Positions 17,773 through 35,694 of a stretch of 64,000 nucleotides of DNA are shown here, piece by piece. Within the stretch, counting starts at the first letter, position 1. Each line of letters begins with the position of its first letter. A program made the position numbers and the translations under genes. The notes below the pieces were generated by a model. That model saw only the letters and a program-made list of their open reading frames with translations, searched no databases and was not told the DNA's origin. The stretch is from Roseovarius sp. SCSIO 43702. GTDB lineage: Bacteria; Pseudomonadota; Alphaproteobacteria; Rhodobacterales; Rhodobacteraceae. The stretch is from NCBI RefSeq assembly GCF_019599045.1, contig NZ_CP080623.1:1014501-1078500 (forward strand), in the 5' to 3' direction.

Positions 17773-19122
17773 TCAGTCCAGTTCGTCGGCGGTGAGCCAG
17801 ACGCCGCCCTCGGGGCGCAGCGTGAGGATCATGACGGGCCTGGGGTCGCGACCCCTGACCGGCGTGAAGCGGAACCGGGCGAGCAGCGTGGCCAGGATGA
17901 TCACGGCCTCCTGCAGCGCGAAGCTGGCCCCGATGCAGATGCGCGGGCCGTCCCCGAAAGGCAGGTAGGCGTAGCGGTCGATGGCCTTGCGGTCCTCGAA
18001 GCGTTCGGGGCGGAAGGCGTCGGGTTCATCCCAGAGCAGGTGATTGCGGTGCAGCGCGTAGATCGGGATGATCACGGTGTCGCCGGCGCGCACCTCGCGC
18101 CCACAAAGCGTGTCGCGGGCCAGGGCCGTGCGGGAGATCATGCCGGCGGGCGGATAGAGGCGGAGCGCCTCGTCGGCGATCTGGCGGATGAAGGGGAGGC
18201 GGGCCACGTCCTCGCCCGTGGCGGGGCCATCGAGGACCGAACACGCCTCGGCCCGGGCGCGATCCTGCACGTCCTGATCGAAGGCGCAGAGGTAGAGAGA
18301 CCACGCGAGGGTGAGCGCCGTGGTCTCGTGGCCCGCGACGATGAAGGTGAGAAGGTTGTCGCGCAGCTCGGCGGTGTTCATCTGCCGCTTGGTCTCGGGG
18401 TCTTCGCCCGAGAGCAGCAGGTCGAGCAGGTCGGGCACGCCGTCGTGGCCACGGGCGCGACGGTCCTCGACCGCGGCATCGGCCACGCGCTTCATCTCGC
18501 GCAGTTGCGCGCCCGAACTGATCCGCGCCGGACGCGGCACCCAGTCGGGGAAGCCCAGGATATCGAAAAGCGAGATCTTGCCGGCCGCCGAGATGTAATG
18601 GTCGATGGCGCGATGCACGCTGTCGGGATCGAACCCGTCGCCGCCGGAGAACGTCACCTCGCTGATCACGTCGAAGGTGGTGCGCACCATGTCCTCGGCC
18701 ACGTCCACCGCGCGCGGCCCCGCTGCGGCGATGCGGTCGGCCGAGCGCCCGGCGGCGGCGGTCATCACGGGGGCGAGGTTCATCACGTTGCGATGCGAGA
18801 AGGCGGGCGCGGCCGCGCGACGCTGCCAGCGCCAATGCGCGCCCTCGGCGATGAAGAGCGAATCGCCGATCGCCGGTTTCAGCAGGTTCTTGGTGACGAT
18901 GGATTTCGGGTAGTTGTCGAGATTCTCGAGCAGAATCCGGCGGATCGCGCCGGGGTCCATGACCATGTGCCACCGCTTGCCCGTGCGGCCCGAGACCATC
19001 GGCTGGCGCGTGGCGAGGTCGGGGATGATCGCGAGCACGTTTTCCCGCGCGGTCCTGAGCGAGCCGAGAAGCCCCATGGGCCTGGTCACGAGGGGAACAC
19101 GGACGGGATGTGTCGGAGGCAT
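17773..19122 (-). CDS. cytochrome P450
   Basis: A 449-residue P450 monooxygenase, soluble, without a membrane anchor. The oxygen-binding I-helix motif is AGHETTA, the K-helix ExxR is EALRLYP, and the haem-thiolate Cys is about residue 396 in FGDGPRICIGA. Together these are complete and intact. The substrate is unknown; fatty acid or terpenoid hydroxylation is possible. Redox partners are not adjacent. The start at 19122 follows AAGGAA; the longer upstream frame is the antisense of the next lipoprotein gene. Confidence 0.95.
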   Translation of the reverse strand: MPPTHPVRVPLVTRPMGLLGSLRTARENVLAIIPDLATRQPMVSGRTGKRWHMVMDPGAIRRILLENLDNYPKSIVTKNLLKPAIGDSLFIAEGAHWRWQRRAAAPAFSHRNVMNLAPVMTAAAGRSADRIAAAGPRAVDVAEDMVRTTFDVISEVTFSGGDGFDPDSVHRAIDHYISAAGKISLFDILGFPDWVPRPARISSGAQLREMKRVADAAVEDRRARGHDGVPDLLDLLLSGEDPETKRQMNTAELRDNLLTFIVAGHETTALTLAWSLYLCAFDQDVQDRARAEACSVLDGPATGEDVARLPFIRQIADEALRLYPPAGMISRTALARDTLCGREVRAGDTVIIPIYALHRNHLLWDEPDAFRPERFEDRKAIDRYAYLPFGDGPRICIGASFALQEAVIILATLLARFRFTPVRGRDPRPVMILTLRPEGGVWLTADELD

Positions 19123-19248
19123 CGGGGTTTCCTTCTGTCGGGTTCCTTTGATGTAGGGGCGGGACGGGGAGGGGGCAAACATTGCGATGCGGGCCCTGCT
19201 GCGGTAACGCTGTGCGCCGGGGAGTTTATTTCCAGGAGAGATTTTCGC

Positions 19249-19806
19249 GTGTTTCGGATATTGCTGGCCGGTATCGGCCTCCTGGCGCTCATGGCCTGCA
19301 CCAATCCCGACGATCTCGACCGGGCGCCCGTCGACCTGGGCGCGTTCGAGCTTGGGCACAACGTGGTGGTGGCGCCGAACCTCGTGAAGGGCCCGGCTTC
19401 GCGCGAGGCGGGCAAGGAGGAGTGGATCGCGGCGATGGAGAAGGCCGTCGAGGAGCGGTTTGGCCGCTACGAGGGCGAGCGGCTTTATCATCTCGGCATC
19501 GCGATCGAGGGCTACGTGCTCGCCGTGCCGGGCGTGCCGGTCGTGGCCTCGCCCAAATCGGCGCTCATCGTCAACGTCACGGTCTGGGACGATGCGACGC
19601 AGCAGAAGCTCAACGCCGAGCCCGAAACGATCACCGTGCTCGAGACGCTGTCGGGGGAGACGGTGATCGGCTCGGGGCTGACGCAGTCGAAGGAAAAGCA
19701 GATGGAGAACCTGAGCCGCAATGCCGCGAAGCTCATCCAGAACTGGCTGCGGCGGCAATATCTGAACGAGGGGTGGTTCCGACCCGGAAAGAAGGCGGCG
19801 GAGTGA
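19249..19806 (+). CDS. putative lipoprotein of unknown function
   Basis: A 185-residue protein starting at GTG with AGGAGAG about 8 bases upstream. The signal peptide ends in a lipobox-like LMAC (Cys 17). The mature domain alternates strands and helices (VVVAPNLVKGP, GIAIEGYVLAVPGVPVV, SALIVNVTVWDD) and ends with KLIQNWLRRQYL, which looks like a small envelope domain of the LPS-assembly/DUF type. I do not recognise the family. It is divergent from the P450 gene across 126 bp and precedes tuf. Confidence 0.65.
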   Translation: MFRILLAGIGLLALMACTNPDDLDRAPVDLGAFELGHNVVVAPNLVKGPASREAGKEEWIAAMEKAVEERFGRYEGERLYHLGIAIEGYVLAVPGVPVVASPKSALIVNVTVWDDATQQKLNAEPETITVLETLSGETVIGSGLTQSKEKQMENLSRNAAKLIQNWLRRQYLNEGWFRPGKKAAE

Positions 19807-19818
19807 TGCAGCTTGCGC

Positions 19819-19847
19819 TTGATTTTCGGCCGGGAGCGCAATAAACG
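19819..19847 (+). promoter_or_regulatory. candidate tuf1 promoter
   Basis: TTGATT and TAAACG are separated by 17 bp, 106 bp before the tuf1 start. The geometry matches the other promoters in this window. Confidence 0.5.
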
Positions 19848-19875
19848 GCCCGCGATACGAGACCATCCGCGGGAT

Positions 19876-19927
19876 GCCGGGCCTTGTCCCGGCCTACCCA
19901 CCATCCGTAGGCCGGACCATGTTCCGG
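19876..19927. repeat. paired-hairpin intergenic repeat (tuf1 leader)
   Basis: Two stem-loops, GCCGGG/CCCGGC (19876-19893) and CCGGA/TCCGG (19912-19927), are joined by a spacer containing GTAGG. The layout and wording resemble the rpoB-rpoC copy. Confidence 0.7.
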
Positions 19928-19952
19928 TATCCAGAGCAAAGGAGCCAGCACC

Positions 19953-21128
<1,176 letters not shown>

Positions 21129-21249
21129 GGGCGGCTTTGCGGGCGTCAGCCCGTGAAACGCCCGTGGGCGGCTTGGCCCAGGGTGGCTTCGCGCAGCGAA
21201 ACGCCCGGGCCCGACCGCCCGTCTGCGTGGCAGGCGTGAGAGACGCGAA

Positions 21250-21276
21250 GGGCGCCCCGGACCGGGGCGCCCTTTG
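21250..21276 (+). terminator. rho-independent terminator of tuf1
   Basis: An 11-bp perfect GC stem GGGCGCCCCGG/CCGGGGCGCCC is followed by TTTG. The same hairpin follows tuf2. Confidence 0.85.
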
Positions 21277-21380
21277 TGCGTGGGCAAGGATGTGCTATGC
21301 CGTCTCGCAACCGAGGGAGGGTGCCGTGACCAAGAACCGCTGATCGCCGAAAATCATCACGCGAACAGAGAGGTCATGTC

Positions 21381-22034
21381 ATGCCCCGCTCATTCCCCGA
21401 CGCGCGGACGCGCCATCCGCTCACGCTTCCCGACGGGAGGCTGCACGAAAGCACCGTGTTTCTCGCGGCGGTTCTCGATCATCCCCGCATGAGCGCGGGT
21501 GTCTACAGCTATGCGAGCCGGGACCATCCGGTCGAGGACTGGGCCGCGACGCTGGCGCCGCATCTGCATCCGGCCTCGTGCGAGCGGCTGGAAATCGGAA
21601 AGTTCTGCCAGATCGCCCATGGGGCGGAGTTCATCACCGCGTCCGCCAATCACCGCCACGATGGCATCTCGAGCTATCCATTCGCCATTTTCGACGGTGG
21701 ATTCGACGAGGAACGCGCCTCGCTGCCGGGTGCCGGACCCGATACCGTGGTCGGGCACGATGTATGGATCGGTCGCAATGCGACGATCCTGCCCGGCGCC
21801 CGGATCGAGGACGGGGCGATCATCGGGGCGGGCGCCGTCGTGGGTGGGCATGTGCCACCATATTCCGTGGTGGCGGGCAACCCGGGGAAGGTTCGCAGGT
21901 ACCGCTTCGATGACCCCACCGTGGCGCGGATACGCGCCGTGGCGTGGTGGGACTGGCCCATCGAGACCATACTCAGGCACGAGGAAGCGATCTGTGGTGC
22001 CGATATCCATCGGCTCGAGCAGGTCGCTCCGTAG
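21381..22034 (+). CDS. CatB-type xenobiotic/hexapeptide acetyltransferase
   Basis: A 217-residue left-handed beta-helix acyltransferase. The hexapeptide run GHDVWIGRNATILPGARIEDGAIIGAG is visible piecewise at about residues 122-155, preceded by the NHRHDG segment with the probable catalytic His and followed by VVAGNPGKVRRY. The layout matches the xenobiotic/streptogramin acetyltransferase group, though a sugar or polysaccharide acceptor is as likely. It lies between tuf1 and tRNA-Trp on the same strand with its own ribosome site, so transfer as a single gene is possible. Confidence 0.82.
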   Translation: MPRSFPDARTRHPLTLPDGRLHESTVFLAAVLDHPRMSAGVYSYASRDHPVEDWAATLAPHLHPASCERLEIGKFCQIAHGAEFITASANHRHDGISSYPFAIFDGGFDEERASLPGAGPDTVVGHDVWIGRNATILPGARIEDGAIIGAGAVVGGHVPPYSVVAGNPGKVRRYRFDDPTVARIRAVAWWDWPIETILRHEEAICGADIHRLEQVAP

Positions 22035-22084
22035 GTGCCGGTCGGAGAATCGAGACAGTATGCGCTCTCCCGGCGAAACCACCC

Positions 22085-22113
22085 TTGATCTCGGGCCGCA
22101 TCCGGCGTAATCG
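22085..22113 (+). promoter_or_regulatory. tRNA-Trp promoter
   Basis: TTGATC and TAATCG are separated by 17 bp and end 11 bp before the tRNA 5' end, as expected for a stable RNA gene. Confidence 0.65.
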
Positions 22114-22124
22114 GGCGCGGCGAT

Positions 22125-22200
22125 AGGGGTATAGCTCAGTTGGTAGAGCGACGGTCTCCAAAACCGTAGGTCGCGGGTTCGAGCCCTGCTGCCCCTGCCA
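22125..22200 (+). tRNA. trnW: tRNA-Trp (CCA anticodon)
   Basis: A 76-nt tRNA. The acceptor stem AGGGGTA pairs with TGCCCCT, the D-arm is GCTCAGTTGGTAGAGC, the anticodon loop TCTCCAAAA carries CCA, the T-arm contains GGGTTCGAGCCC, and the terminal GCCA is encoded. This placement just upstream of secE is common in proteobacteria. Confidence 0.97.
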
Positions 22201-22453
22201 GTTCCCGACAGATCCGAGGTGCGAATCGCCGCGACGGACGCAGCCGCGGCCGAGCCCGTTTCGCGTGACGCTGCGTTCCGAAGCTGGGTGAAAAGCCGGT
22301 CGAATTGCGGTCCAATTGAGACGTGCCGCATTTTTGACGAGTTTCGCCACAATTTTGCCAGAATTGCGCCCTATCGCGGATGCAATCGGTTGCGTGTCCG
22401 GGGGGATGGCGACCGGGAAGCGTGGGGGCGCTTGAACAGGACGATTGGCTGCC

Positions 22454-23227
22454 ATGGCCCTCTCTCATGATTTGCTCGAGCAGGAGCGATATCGGCGTTC
22501 GTTGCGTCCGGGTCTGCGACTGGACCCGATGCACGAGCCCGGCAAGGATATTCCCGAGGTAGAAACCGACGCGGTGATCCGCGCGATACTGACCGAAGAG
22601 CCCGCGGGCGCGGAGCGACCCGAGAAGCGCACGCCCCTGTCGCGTCTTCGCGGTCGGCGGGCGTTGCCTGACCTGAACACCCAGGACGAGATGCGCAAGC
22701 GCGCCCCGCGCCGGGCACTGGTCCGCGCGGTCGAGGAGACCGTGGCCGCCTCGCGCGAGACGGACGACGAGACCACGGCGGAAGCCGAGGGCGCCGCAGC
22801 GCCCCGCGAGCGCGTCGCAACGCGCGACGGCAAGGGCGCATCCCGGCGCAAATGGCTGCGGCCCGCCCTGGCCGGTGCCCTGCTTCTTGCGCTCATCCTG
22901 CGGCCCGGCACGGTTTTCCTCGTGGCGTTGGCATTGGCCTGGCTGGTGGTCGTCGCGATCATCGCGTTGGGCCGTGGCAGCGTGGCCGAGGGGTTCGGCG
23001 TCATCTATCGCGCGATGAAGGCGCGCGACGCGGCGCGGGCGGAGCGGTTCCGCGTGCGGATGGATCACCTGGCCGAGCGGTGGGACGGTGTTCTGGATGC
23101 CGTGCCGGGCGACTGGGCGGACGGGTTCGCGCTCCCCGATTTCAGCCGTGCCGCGCTCGACCCCGACGCGGTGGCGATGAGCCGGCCCGATCCGTTCGAG
23201 CGCCTGGCGGAGGAGACGCGGGACTGA
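22454..23227 (+). CDS. membrane protein of unknown function
   Basis: A 257-residue protein of unknown function. Residues 1-130 are polar and Arg/Glu-rich, likely disordered; one or two hydrophobic helices follow at about 138-177 (ALLLALILRPGTVFLVALALAWLV, split by a proline); the C-terminal 80 residues are again polar. The ATG at 22454 is preferred, with a TTG nine bases upstream as alternative. It sits between tRNA-Trp and secE on the same strand. A link to secretion is suggested only by position. No paralogue is seen here. Confidence 0.6.
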   Translation: MALSHDLLEQERYRRSLRPGLRLDPMHEPGKDIPEVETDAVIRAILTEEPAGAERPEKRTPLSRLRGRRALPDLNTQDEMRKRAPRRALVRAVEETVAASRETDDETTAEAEGAAAPRERVATRDGKGASRRKWLRPALAGALLLALILRPGTVFLVALALAWLVVVAIIALGRGSVAEGFGVIYRAMKARDAARAERFRVRMDHLAERWDGVLDAVPGDWADGFALPDFSRAALDPDAVAMSRPDPFERLAEETRD

Positions 23228-23249
23228 CGGCATAGTCGGGGATCGGCCC

Positions 23250-23278
23250 TTGAATTGCGCGCGGAGCCCGCGTATGTG
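23250..23278 (+). promoter_or_regulatory. candidate secE promoter
   Basis: TTGAAT and TATGTG are separated by 17 bp, 34 bp before the secE start. Confidence 0.5.
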
Positions 23279-23312
23279 CGGCACGAGCAAACAGCAAGAG
23301 ACGTGACCGCCC

Positions 23313-23510
23313 ATGGCCCGCACCAATCCGCTTCAGTTCATTCAGCAGGTCCGTTCGGAGATCGCGAAAGTGGTCTGGCCGACGCGCCGCGAGGTCGCGC
23401 TGACCACGGTGATGGTGTTCATCATGGCGACGCTGACGGCGATTTTCTTCGCGCTGGTGGATCTCGGGATTCGGACCGGGTTGCAATCGATCCTCAACAT
23501 CTTCGGCTGA
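23313..23510 (+). CDS. secE: preprotein translocase subunit SecE
   Basis: A 65-residue SecE with the amphipathic helix (QQVRSEIAKVVWPTRREV) and one membrane helix (MVFIMATLTAIFFALVDLGI) of the short bacterial form. It stabilises SecY in the SecYEG channel. It leads the secE-nusG-rplKA unit; secY lies 32 kb downstream. Confidence 0.95.
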   Translation: MARTNPLQFIQQVRSEIAKVVWPTRREVALTTVMVFIMATLTAIFFALVDLGIRTGLQSILNIFG

Positions 23511-23573
23511 CCGCGCGGCGGCGAACCCTTGAAACCGCTGCCCCGTGCGGGTATGCGGGCCGTCATTCCCAAC

Positions 23574-23607
23574 ATCGGTGCACGGCGATTCGAGACGGCG
23601 CACCGAT
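23574..23607 (+). other. hairpin between secE and nusG
   Basis: ATCGGTGC (23574-23581) pairs with GCACCGAT (23600-23607) in the 196-bp secE-nusG gap. No T run follows, so it is more likely an RNA processing or regulatory hairpin than a terminator. Confidence 0.4.
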
Positions 23608-23706
23608 TTCGTGTTGCGGATGGGGCCGGGTGCGGGGTATGGCACCGGCGAGTTTGAAATCAGCGTGGGCCGATCGCGGCCGCGCCTCCGGGAAAGAAGA
23701 TCAACG

Positions 23707-24240
23707 ATGGCAAAGCGGTGGTATTCGGTCAGCGTCCTCTCGAATTTCGAGAAGAAGATCGCCGAGCAGATCCGGCAATCGGTCGCCGAGCAGGGGCTCG
23801 AGGATCAGATCGACGAGGTGCTGGTGCCGACCGAAGAGGTGATCGAGGTGCGCCGCGGCAAGAAGGTGACCGCCGAGCGCCGCTTCATGCCGGGCTACGT
23901 GCTGGTTCACATGGAGATGTCCGACGAGGGCTATCACCTCATCAACTCGATCAACCGCGTGACCGGGTTCCTGGGGCCGCAGGGCCGCCCGATGCCGATG
24001 CGCGACGCCGAGGTGAACCAGATCCTCAACCGCGTGCAGGAAGGCGAGGAGACGCCGCGCACGCTCATCCATTTCGAGGTGGGCGAGAAGGTCAAGGTCA
24101 ACGACGGCCCGTTCGAGGATTTCGACGGCATGGTCGAGGAAGTGGACGACGACAACCAGCGCCTTAAGGTGACGGTGTCGATCTTCGGCCGGGAGACGCC
24201 GGTCGAACTGGAATTCACGCAGGTCACGAAACAGTCCTGA
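23707..24240 (+). CDS. nusG: transcription termination/antitermination protein NusG
   Basis: A 177-residue NusG. The N-terminal NGN domain shows [24 protein letters not shown] and NRVTGFLG; the C-terminal KOW domain shows [21 protein letters not shown]. It binds RNA polymerase and links it to ribosomes or Rho. The start at 23707 is chosen because it begins the conserved MAKRWYSV and follows AAGAAGA; the long upstream frame is not coding. Confidence 0.97.
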   Translation: MAKRWYSVSVLSNFEKKIAEQIRQSVAEQGLEDQIDEVLVPTEEVIEVRRGKKVTAERRFMPGYVLVHMEMSDEGYHLINSINRVTGFLGPQGRPMPMRDAEVNQILNRVQEGEETPRTLIHFEVGEKVKVNDGPFEDFDGMVEEVDDDNQRLKVTVSIFGRETPVELEFTQVTKQS

Positions 24241-24298
24241 GTGATGGCGGGCTGATGCCCGTCCTGCGGCGGATTCGCCGTATCAAGGTGGGAGGCGA

Positions 24299-24314
24299 GG
24301 GCATCGCGATGCCC
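24299..24314 (+). other. 16-bp palindrome between nusG and rplK
   Basis: GGGCATCGCGATGCCC is a perfect palindrome in the 139-bp gap before rplK. It could be an RNA hairpin or a protein site; no function can be set. Confidence 0.3.
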
Positions 24315-24379
24315 GGACCGGACCACACAACCCGGAACCCGAGGGACGCGTCCCGAGGGTGTTGGAAAGGAGAAGGCCA

Positions 24380-24805
24380 ATGGCCAAGAAACTCGCAGGC
24401 AAGATGAAGCTGCAAGTGCCTGCCGGACAAGCGAACCCGAGCCCGCCGGTCGGTCCGGCGCTGGGTCAGCGCGGCATCAACATCATGGAATTCTGCAAGG
24501 CGTTCAACGCCAAGACGCAGGATATGGAGCCCGGTGCGCCGTGCCCGACCGTGATCACCTATTACCAGGACAAGTCCTTCGAGATGGACATCAAGACGCC
24601 GCCGGCGTCCTACTATCTCAAGAAGGCGGCCAAGCTGAAGTCCGGTTCGAACACGCCGGGCCGCGACACCATCGCCACGGTCACGCCCAAGCAACTGCGC
24701 GAGATCGCGGAAGCGAAGTGGAGAGACCTGAACGCAAACGACGTCGAGTCCGCGATGAAGATCATCCAGGGCTCCGCACGCTCCATGGGCATCGAGGTGA
24801 AGTAA
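24380..24805 (+). CDS. rplK: 50S ribosomal protein L11
   Basis: A 141-residue L11, base of the GTPase-associated centre and target of thiopeptides. The N-terminal [22 protein letters not shown] block and C-terminal RNA-binding domain ([21 protein letters not shown]) are complete and of usual length. A GGAGAAGG site precedes the start. It is followed after one base by rplA, in an operon where L1 usually represses rplKA translation. Confidence 0.98.
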   Translation: MAKKLAGKMKLQVPAGQANPSPPVGPALGQRGINIMEFCKAFNAKTQDMEPGAPCPTVITYYQDKSFEMDIKTPPASYYLKKAAKLKSGSNTPGRDTIATVTPKQLREIAEAKWRDLNANDVESAMKIIQGSARSMGIEVK

Positions 24806-24806
24806 G

Positions 24807-25505
24807 ATGGCAAAGCTTGGAAAACGCGCCCGCGCCGCCCGCGAAGCCTTCGAGGGCAAGGAAAACCTGACGATCGAAGAGGCCGTGGCCCTGGTCAAGA
24901 ACAATGCCAAGGCGAAGTTCGACGAGACGATCGAGATCGCCATGAACCTCGGCGTAGATCCGCGCCATGCCGACCAGATGGTCCGCGGTGTCGTGGGCCT
25001 GCCGAACGGCACGGGCAAGGACGTGCGTGTCGCCGTCTTCGCGCGCGGTGCCAAGGCCGACGAGGCCAAGGAAGCCGGGGCCGATATCGTCGGAGCCGAG
25101 GACCTGATGGAAACCGTGCAGAACGGCGAAATCAACTTCGACCGCTGCATCGCCACGCCCGACATGATGCCCATCGTGGGCCGCCTGGGCAAGGTTCTGG
25201 GCCCGCGCAACCTGATGCCGAACCCCAAGGTCGGCACGGTGACGATGGACGTGGCCGAGGCCGTCAAGGGCGCCAAGGGCGGTGAAGTCCAGTTCAAGGC
25301 CGAGAAGGCGGGTGTCGTCCATGCGGGCGTCGGAAAGGCATCGTTCGACGAAGAGAAGCTCGTCGAGAACGTGCGCGCCTTCGTCAACGCGGTGGCCAAG
25401 GCCAAGCCCTCGGGCGCCAAGGGCACCTACATGAAGAAGATCGCGCTGAGCTCGACCATGGGTCCCGGCGTCACGATCGACGTGGCGACCGCCGCGACCG
25501 AGTAA
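24807..25505 (+). CDS. rplA: 50S ribosomal protein L1
   Basis: A 232-residue L1 of the ribosome stalk, and in bacteria the usual translational repressor of its own operon. Conserved [31 protein letters not shown] and KGTYMKK blocks are present. The length is normal. It closes the rplK-rplA pair and is followed by a strong terminator, so rplJL probably has its own promoter. Confidence 0.98.
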   Translation: MAKLGKRARAAREAFEGKENLTIEEAVALVKNNAKAKFDETIEIAMNLGVDPRHADQMVRGVVGLPNGTGKDVRVAVFARGAKADEAKEAGADIVGAEDLMETVQNGEINFDRCIATPDMMPIVGRLGKVLGPRNLMPNPKVGTVTMDVAEAVKGAKGGEVQFKAEKAGVVHAGVGKASFDEEKLVENVRAFVNAVAKAKPSGAKGTYMKKIALSSTMGPGVTIDVATAATE

Positions 25506-25538
25506 GCGGCCAAGGCCGATCCCGGACCACGAATGACG

Positions 25539-25567
25539 ACGCCCCGGCACCCGTGCCGGGGCGTTTT
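25539..25567 (+). terminator. rho-independent terminator of rplKA
   Basis: ACGCCCCGGCAC pairs with GTGCCGGGGCGT and is followed by TTTT. It lies 34 bp past the rplA stop. Confidence 0.85.
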
Positions 25568-25869
25568 CGCAGGGTCATCCCGCGAATGATCGGAAGCCGG
25601 GGATTTACCCCTTCACATTTGCCACGAAAGCCACTAGATGCACCACTCGTCGGGTGGCTGCGCATGCGTGGCCACCCGGCGATTCGTCCAAGACGGTGGG
25701 TGCGCGGGTTATTCCGGTGCTTAATATCCTGCCTGAGACGGGAAACGACAAGATTGGCCGGGGTTCCGACCTCGGGCGGTTTGGCGATGCCCCGTAACGG
25801 ACCTGATTGCCGGGTCGATGGCCCGGTGGAACTGAGCCGGGGGGCAACCCCCAAATTTGGAGTGAAACT
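25568..25869 (+). promoter_or_regulatory. rplJ upstream region and possible L10 leader
   Basis: There is no gene. The last 70 bases fold locally: GCCCGG/CCGGGGGGC around 25820-25845, then GGGGGC-AACCCCC before the GGAG site of rplJ. L10-L7/L12 complexes commonly repress rplJ through such a leader; identification here rests on position and a rough fold. A TTCACA-N17-TAGATG promoter (25612-25640) is possible but weak. Confidence 0.35.
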
Positions 25870-26388
25870 GTGGATAGAGCCCAGAAAGAGAAAGTGGTCG
25901 AGGAACTCGGCCAGATCTTCGAAAGCTCTGGCGTCGTGGTGGTTGCGCACTACGAGGGCCTGACAGTTGCCGAGATGCAGGATCTTCGTGCCCGCGCCCG
26001 CGAGGCCGAAGCATCCGTACGCGTCGCCAAGAACAGGCTCGCCAAGATCGCCCTCGATGGAAAGCCCTGCGCAAGCATTGCCGACTATCTTTCGGGCATG
26101 ACCGTTCTGACCTTCTCGGAAGACCCCGTGGCAGCAGCCAAGGTCGCCGAAGGTTTCGCCAAGGACAACAAGAAATTCGAGATCCTTGGCGGGGCTATGG
26201 GTGAGAGCGCTCTGGACCGCTCCGGCGTCGAAGCCGTGTCGAAAATGCCCTCGCGTGACGAGCTCATCGCTCAGATCGCAAGCTGCATCGGCGCACCCGC
26301 TTCGAACATCGCCGGCGCGATTGGCGCACCTGCTTCGAACATCGCGAGCATCCTCTCGACGATCGAGGAGAAGGCGGAAGCCGCCTGA
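25870..26388 (+). CDS. rplJ: 50S ribosomal protein L10
   Basis: A 172-residue L10, anchor of the L7/L12 stalk. It uses GTG, with GGAG about 8 bases upstream; the start is fixed by the conserved [22 protein letters not shown] and the C-terminal L12-binding helix are present. Near the C-terminus GAPASNIAG is immediately followed by a second GAPASNIAS, a short internal duplication within the stalk-binding helix. Confidence 0.96.
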   Translation: MDRAQKEKVVEELGQIFESSGVVVVAHYEGLTVAEMQDLRARAREAEASVRVAKNRLAKIALDGKPCASIADYLSGMTVLTFSEDPVAAAKVAEGFAKDNKKFEILGGAMGESALDRSGVEAVSKMPSRDELIAQIASCIGAPASNIAGAIGAPASNIASILSTIEEKAEAA

Positions 26389-26465
26389 GGCAACTGACAT
26401 GACCCGCGCGGGGCACAAGCCTCCGACGTTGGAACACAAATCTGAAAACGGAAAGAGCTGATACA

Positions 26466-26846
26466 ATGGCTGATCTGAAAAAACTCGCTGAAGAGATCGT
26501 TGGTCTGACGCTTCTCGAAGCACAGGAACTGAAAACCATCCTCAAGGACGAATACGGCATCGAGCCCGCAGCCGGTGGCGCGGTCATGATGGCCGGTCCC
26601 GCAGGCGACGCCGGTGGCGCAGCCGCCGAGGAGCAGACCGAATTCGACGTGATCCTGAAATCGGCCGGCGCGTCGAAGATCAACGTCATCAAGGAAGTCC
26701 GCGCGATCACCGGTCTTGGCCTGAAAGAAGCCAAGGACCTGGTCGAAGCCGGTGGCAAGGCCGTCAAGGAGCAGGTCTCCAAGGACGAGGCCGAGGACAT
26801 CAAAGGCAAGCTGGAAGCAGCCGGCGCCGAGGTGGAACTCAAGTAA
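26466..26846 (+). CDS. rplL: 50S ribosomal protein L7/L12
   Basis: A 126-residue L7/L12, present in several copies on the stalk and recruiting translation GTPases. It has the N-terminal dimerisation domain ([16 protein letters not shown]), an Ala/Gly hinge at about 38-55, and the C-terminal domain with [12 protein letters not shown]. Complete and of usual length. Confidence 0.98.
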   Translation: MADLKKLAEEIVGLTLLEAQELKTILKDEYGIEPAAGGAVMMAGPAGDAGGAAAEEQTEFDVILKSAGASKINVIKEVRAITGLGLKEAKDLVEAGGKAVKEQVSKDEAEDIKGKLEAAGAEVELK

Positions 26847-26883
26847 TCGGTTGGTGCGTGATCCCACGCACCGCTTTTTGCAA

Positions 26884-26911
26884 GGCTGAGCCCGGATCTC
26901 CGGGCTCAGCC
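26884..26911 (+). other. 13-bp perfect hairpin between rplL and rpoB
   Basis: GGCTGAGCCCGGA/TCCGGGCTCAGCC with a 2-nt loop. No T run follows, so it is more probably a processing site or partial attenuator separating stalk genes from rpoB than a full terminator. Confidence 0.6.
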
Positions 26912-27094
26912 GAACCTGTCTTAGCAAGACCCCGACCTGTCGGGCCGGAGTTTTCCTAGGACGAGGTTCTTCGATCGGGAGGCGCGTGGTGGGACATGCG
27001 CCGGGAATAGATCGGAACCCGCTCTCTCGTATGGCGGTGGTGCTGGGGCCCGACAGCAGCCGCCGCCGGTGCGACATGAAAGGTGACCAGACAC

Positions 27095-31243
<4,149 letters not shown>

Positions 31244-31250
31244 GCCGGAT

Positions 31251-31303
31251 GCCGGGCTGAGGCCCGGCTTTCGGCAACCGGGTAGGCCGGACTTCGGTCC
31301 GGC
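31251..31303. repeat. paired-hairpin intergenic repeat (rpoB-rpoC)
   Basis: GCCGGG/CCCGGC (31251-31268) and GCCGGAC/GTCCGGC with a TTCG loop (31286-31303), separated by GGTAGG. It matches the tuf1-leader copy in layout and in the GTAGGCCGGA wording. Confidence 0.75.
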
Positions 31304-31339
31304 GTGCCCCATCCCTTCCGCACAGATCGAGGTATCAAG

Positions 31340-35584
<4,245 letters not shown>

Positions 35585-35605
35585 GCCGGGTCTCGACCCC
35601 GCAGC

Positions 35606-35637
35606 AAAGGCCCCGCCCGACCCGGCGGGGCCTTTTT
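35606..35637 (+). terminator. rho-independent terminator of rpoBC
   Basis: AAAGGCCCCGCC/GGCGGGGCCTTTTT with a 6-nt loop and a T run, 22 bp past the rpoC stop. Confidence 0.92.
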
Positions 35638-35694
35638 CGTGTTGCACCTTGCCGGGATTGCCGGAAGAGATTGGTGGCGAAGGGGGCGGGGCGC

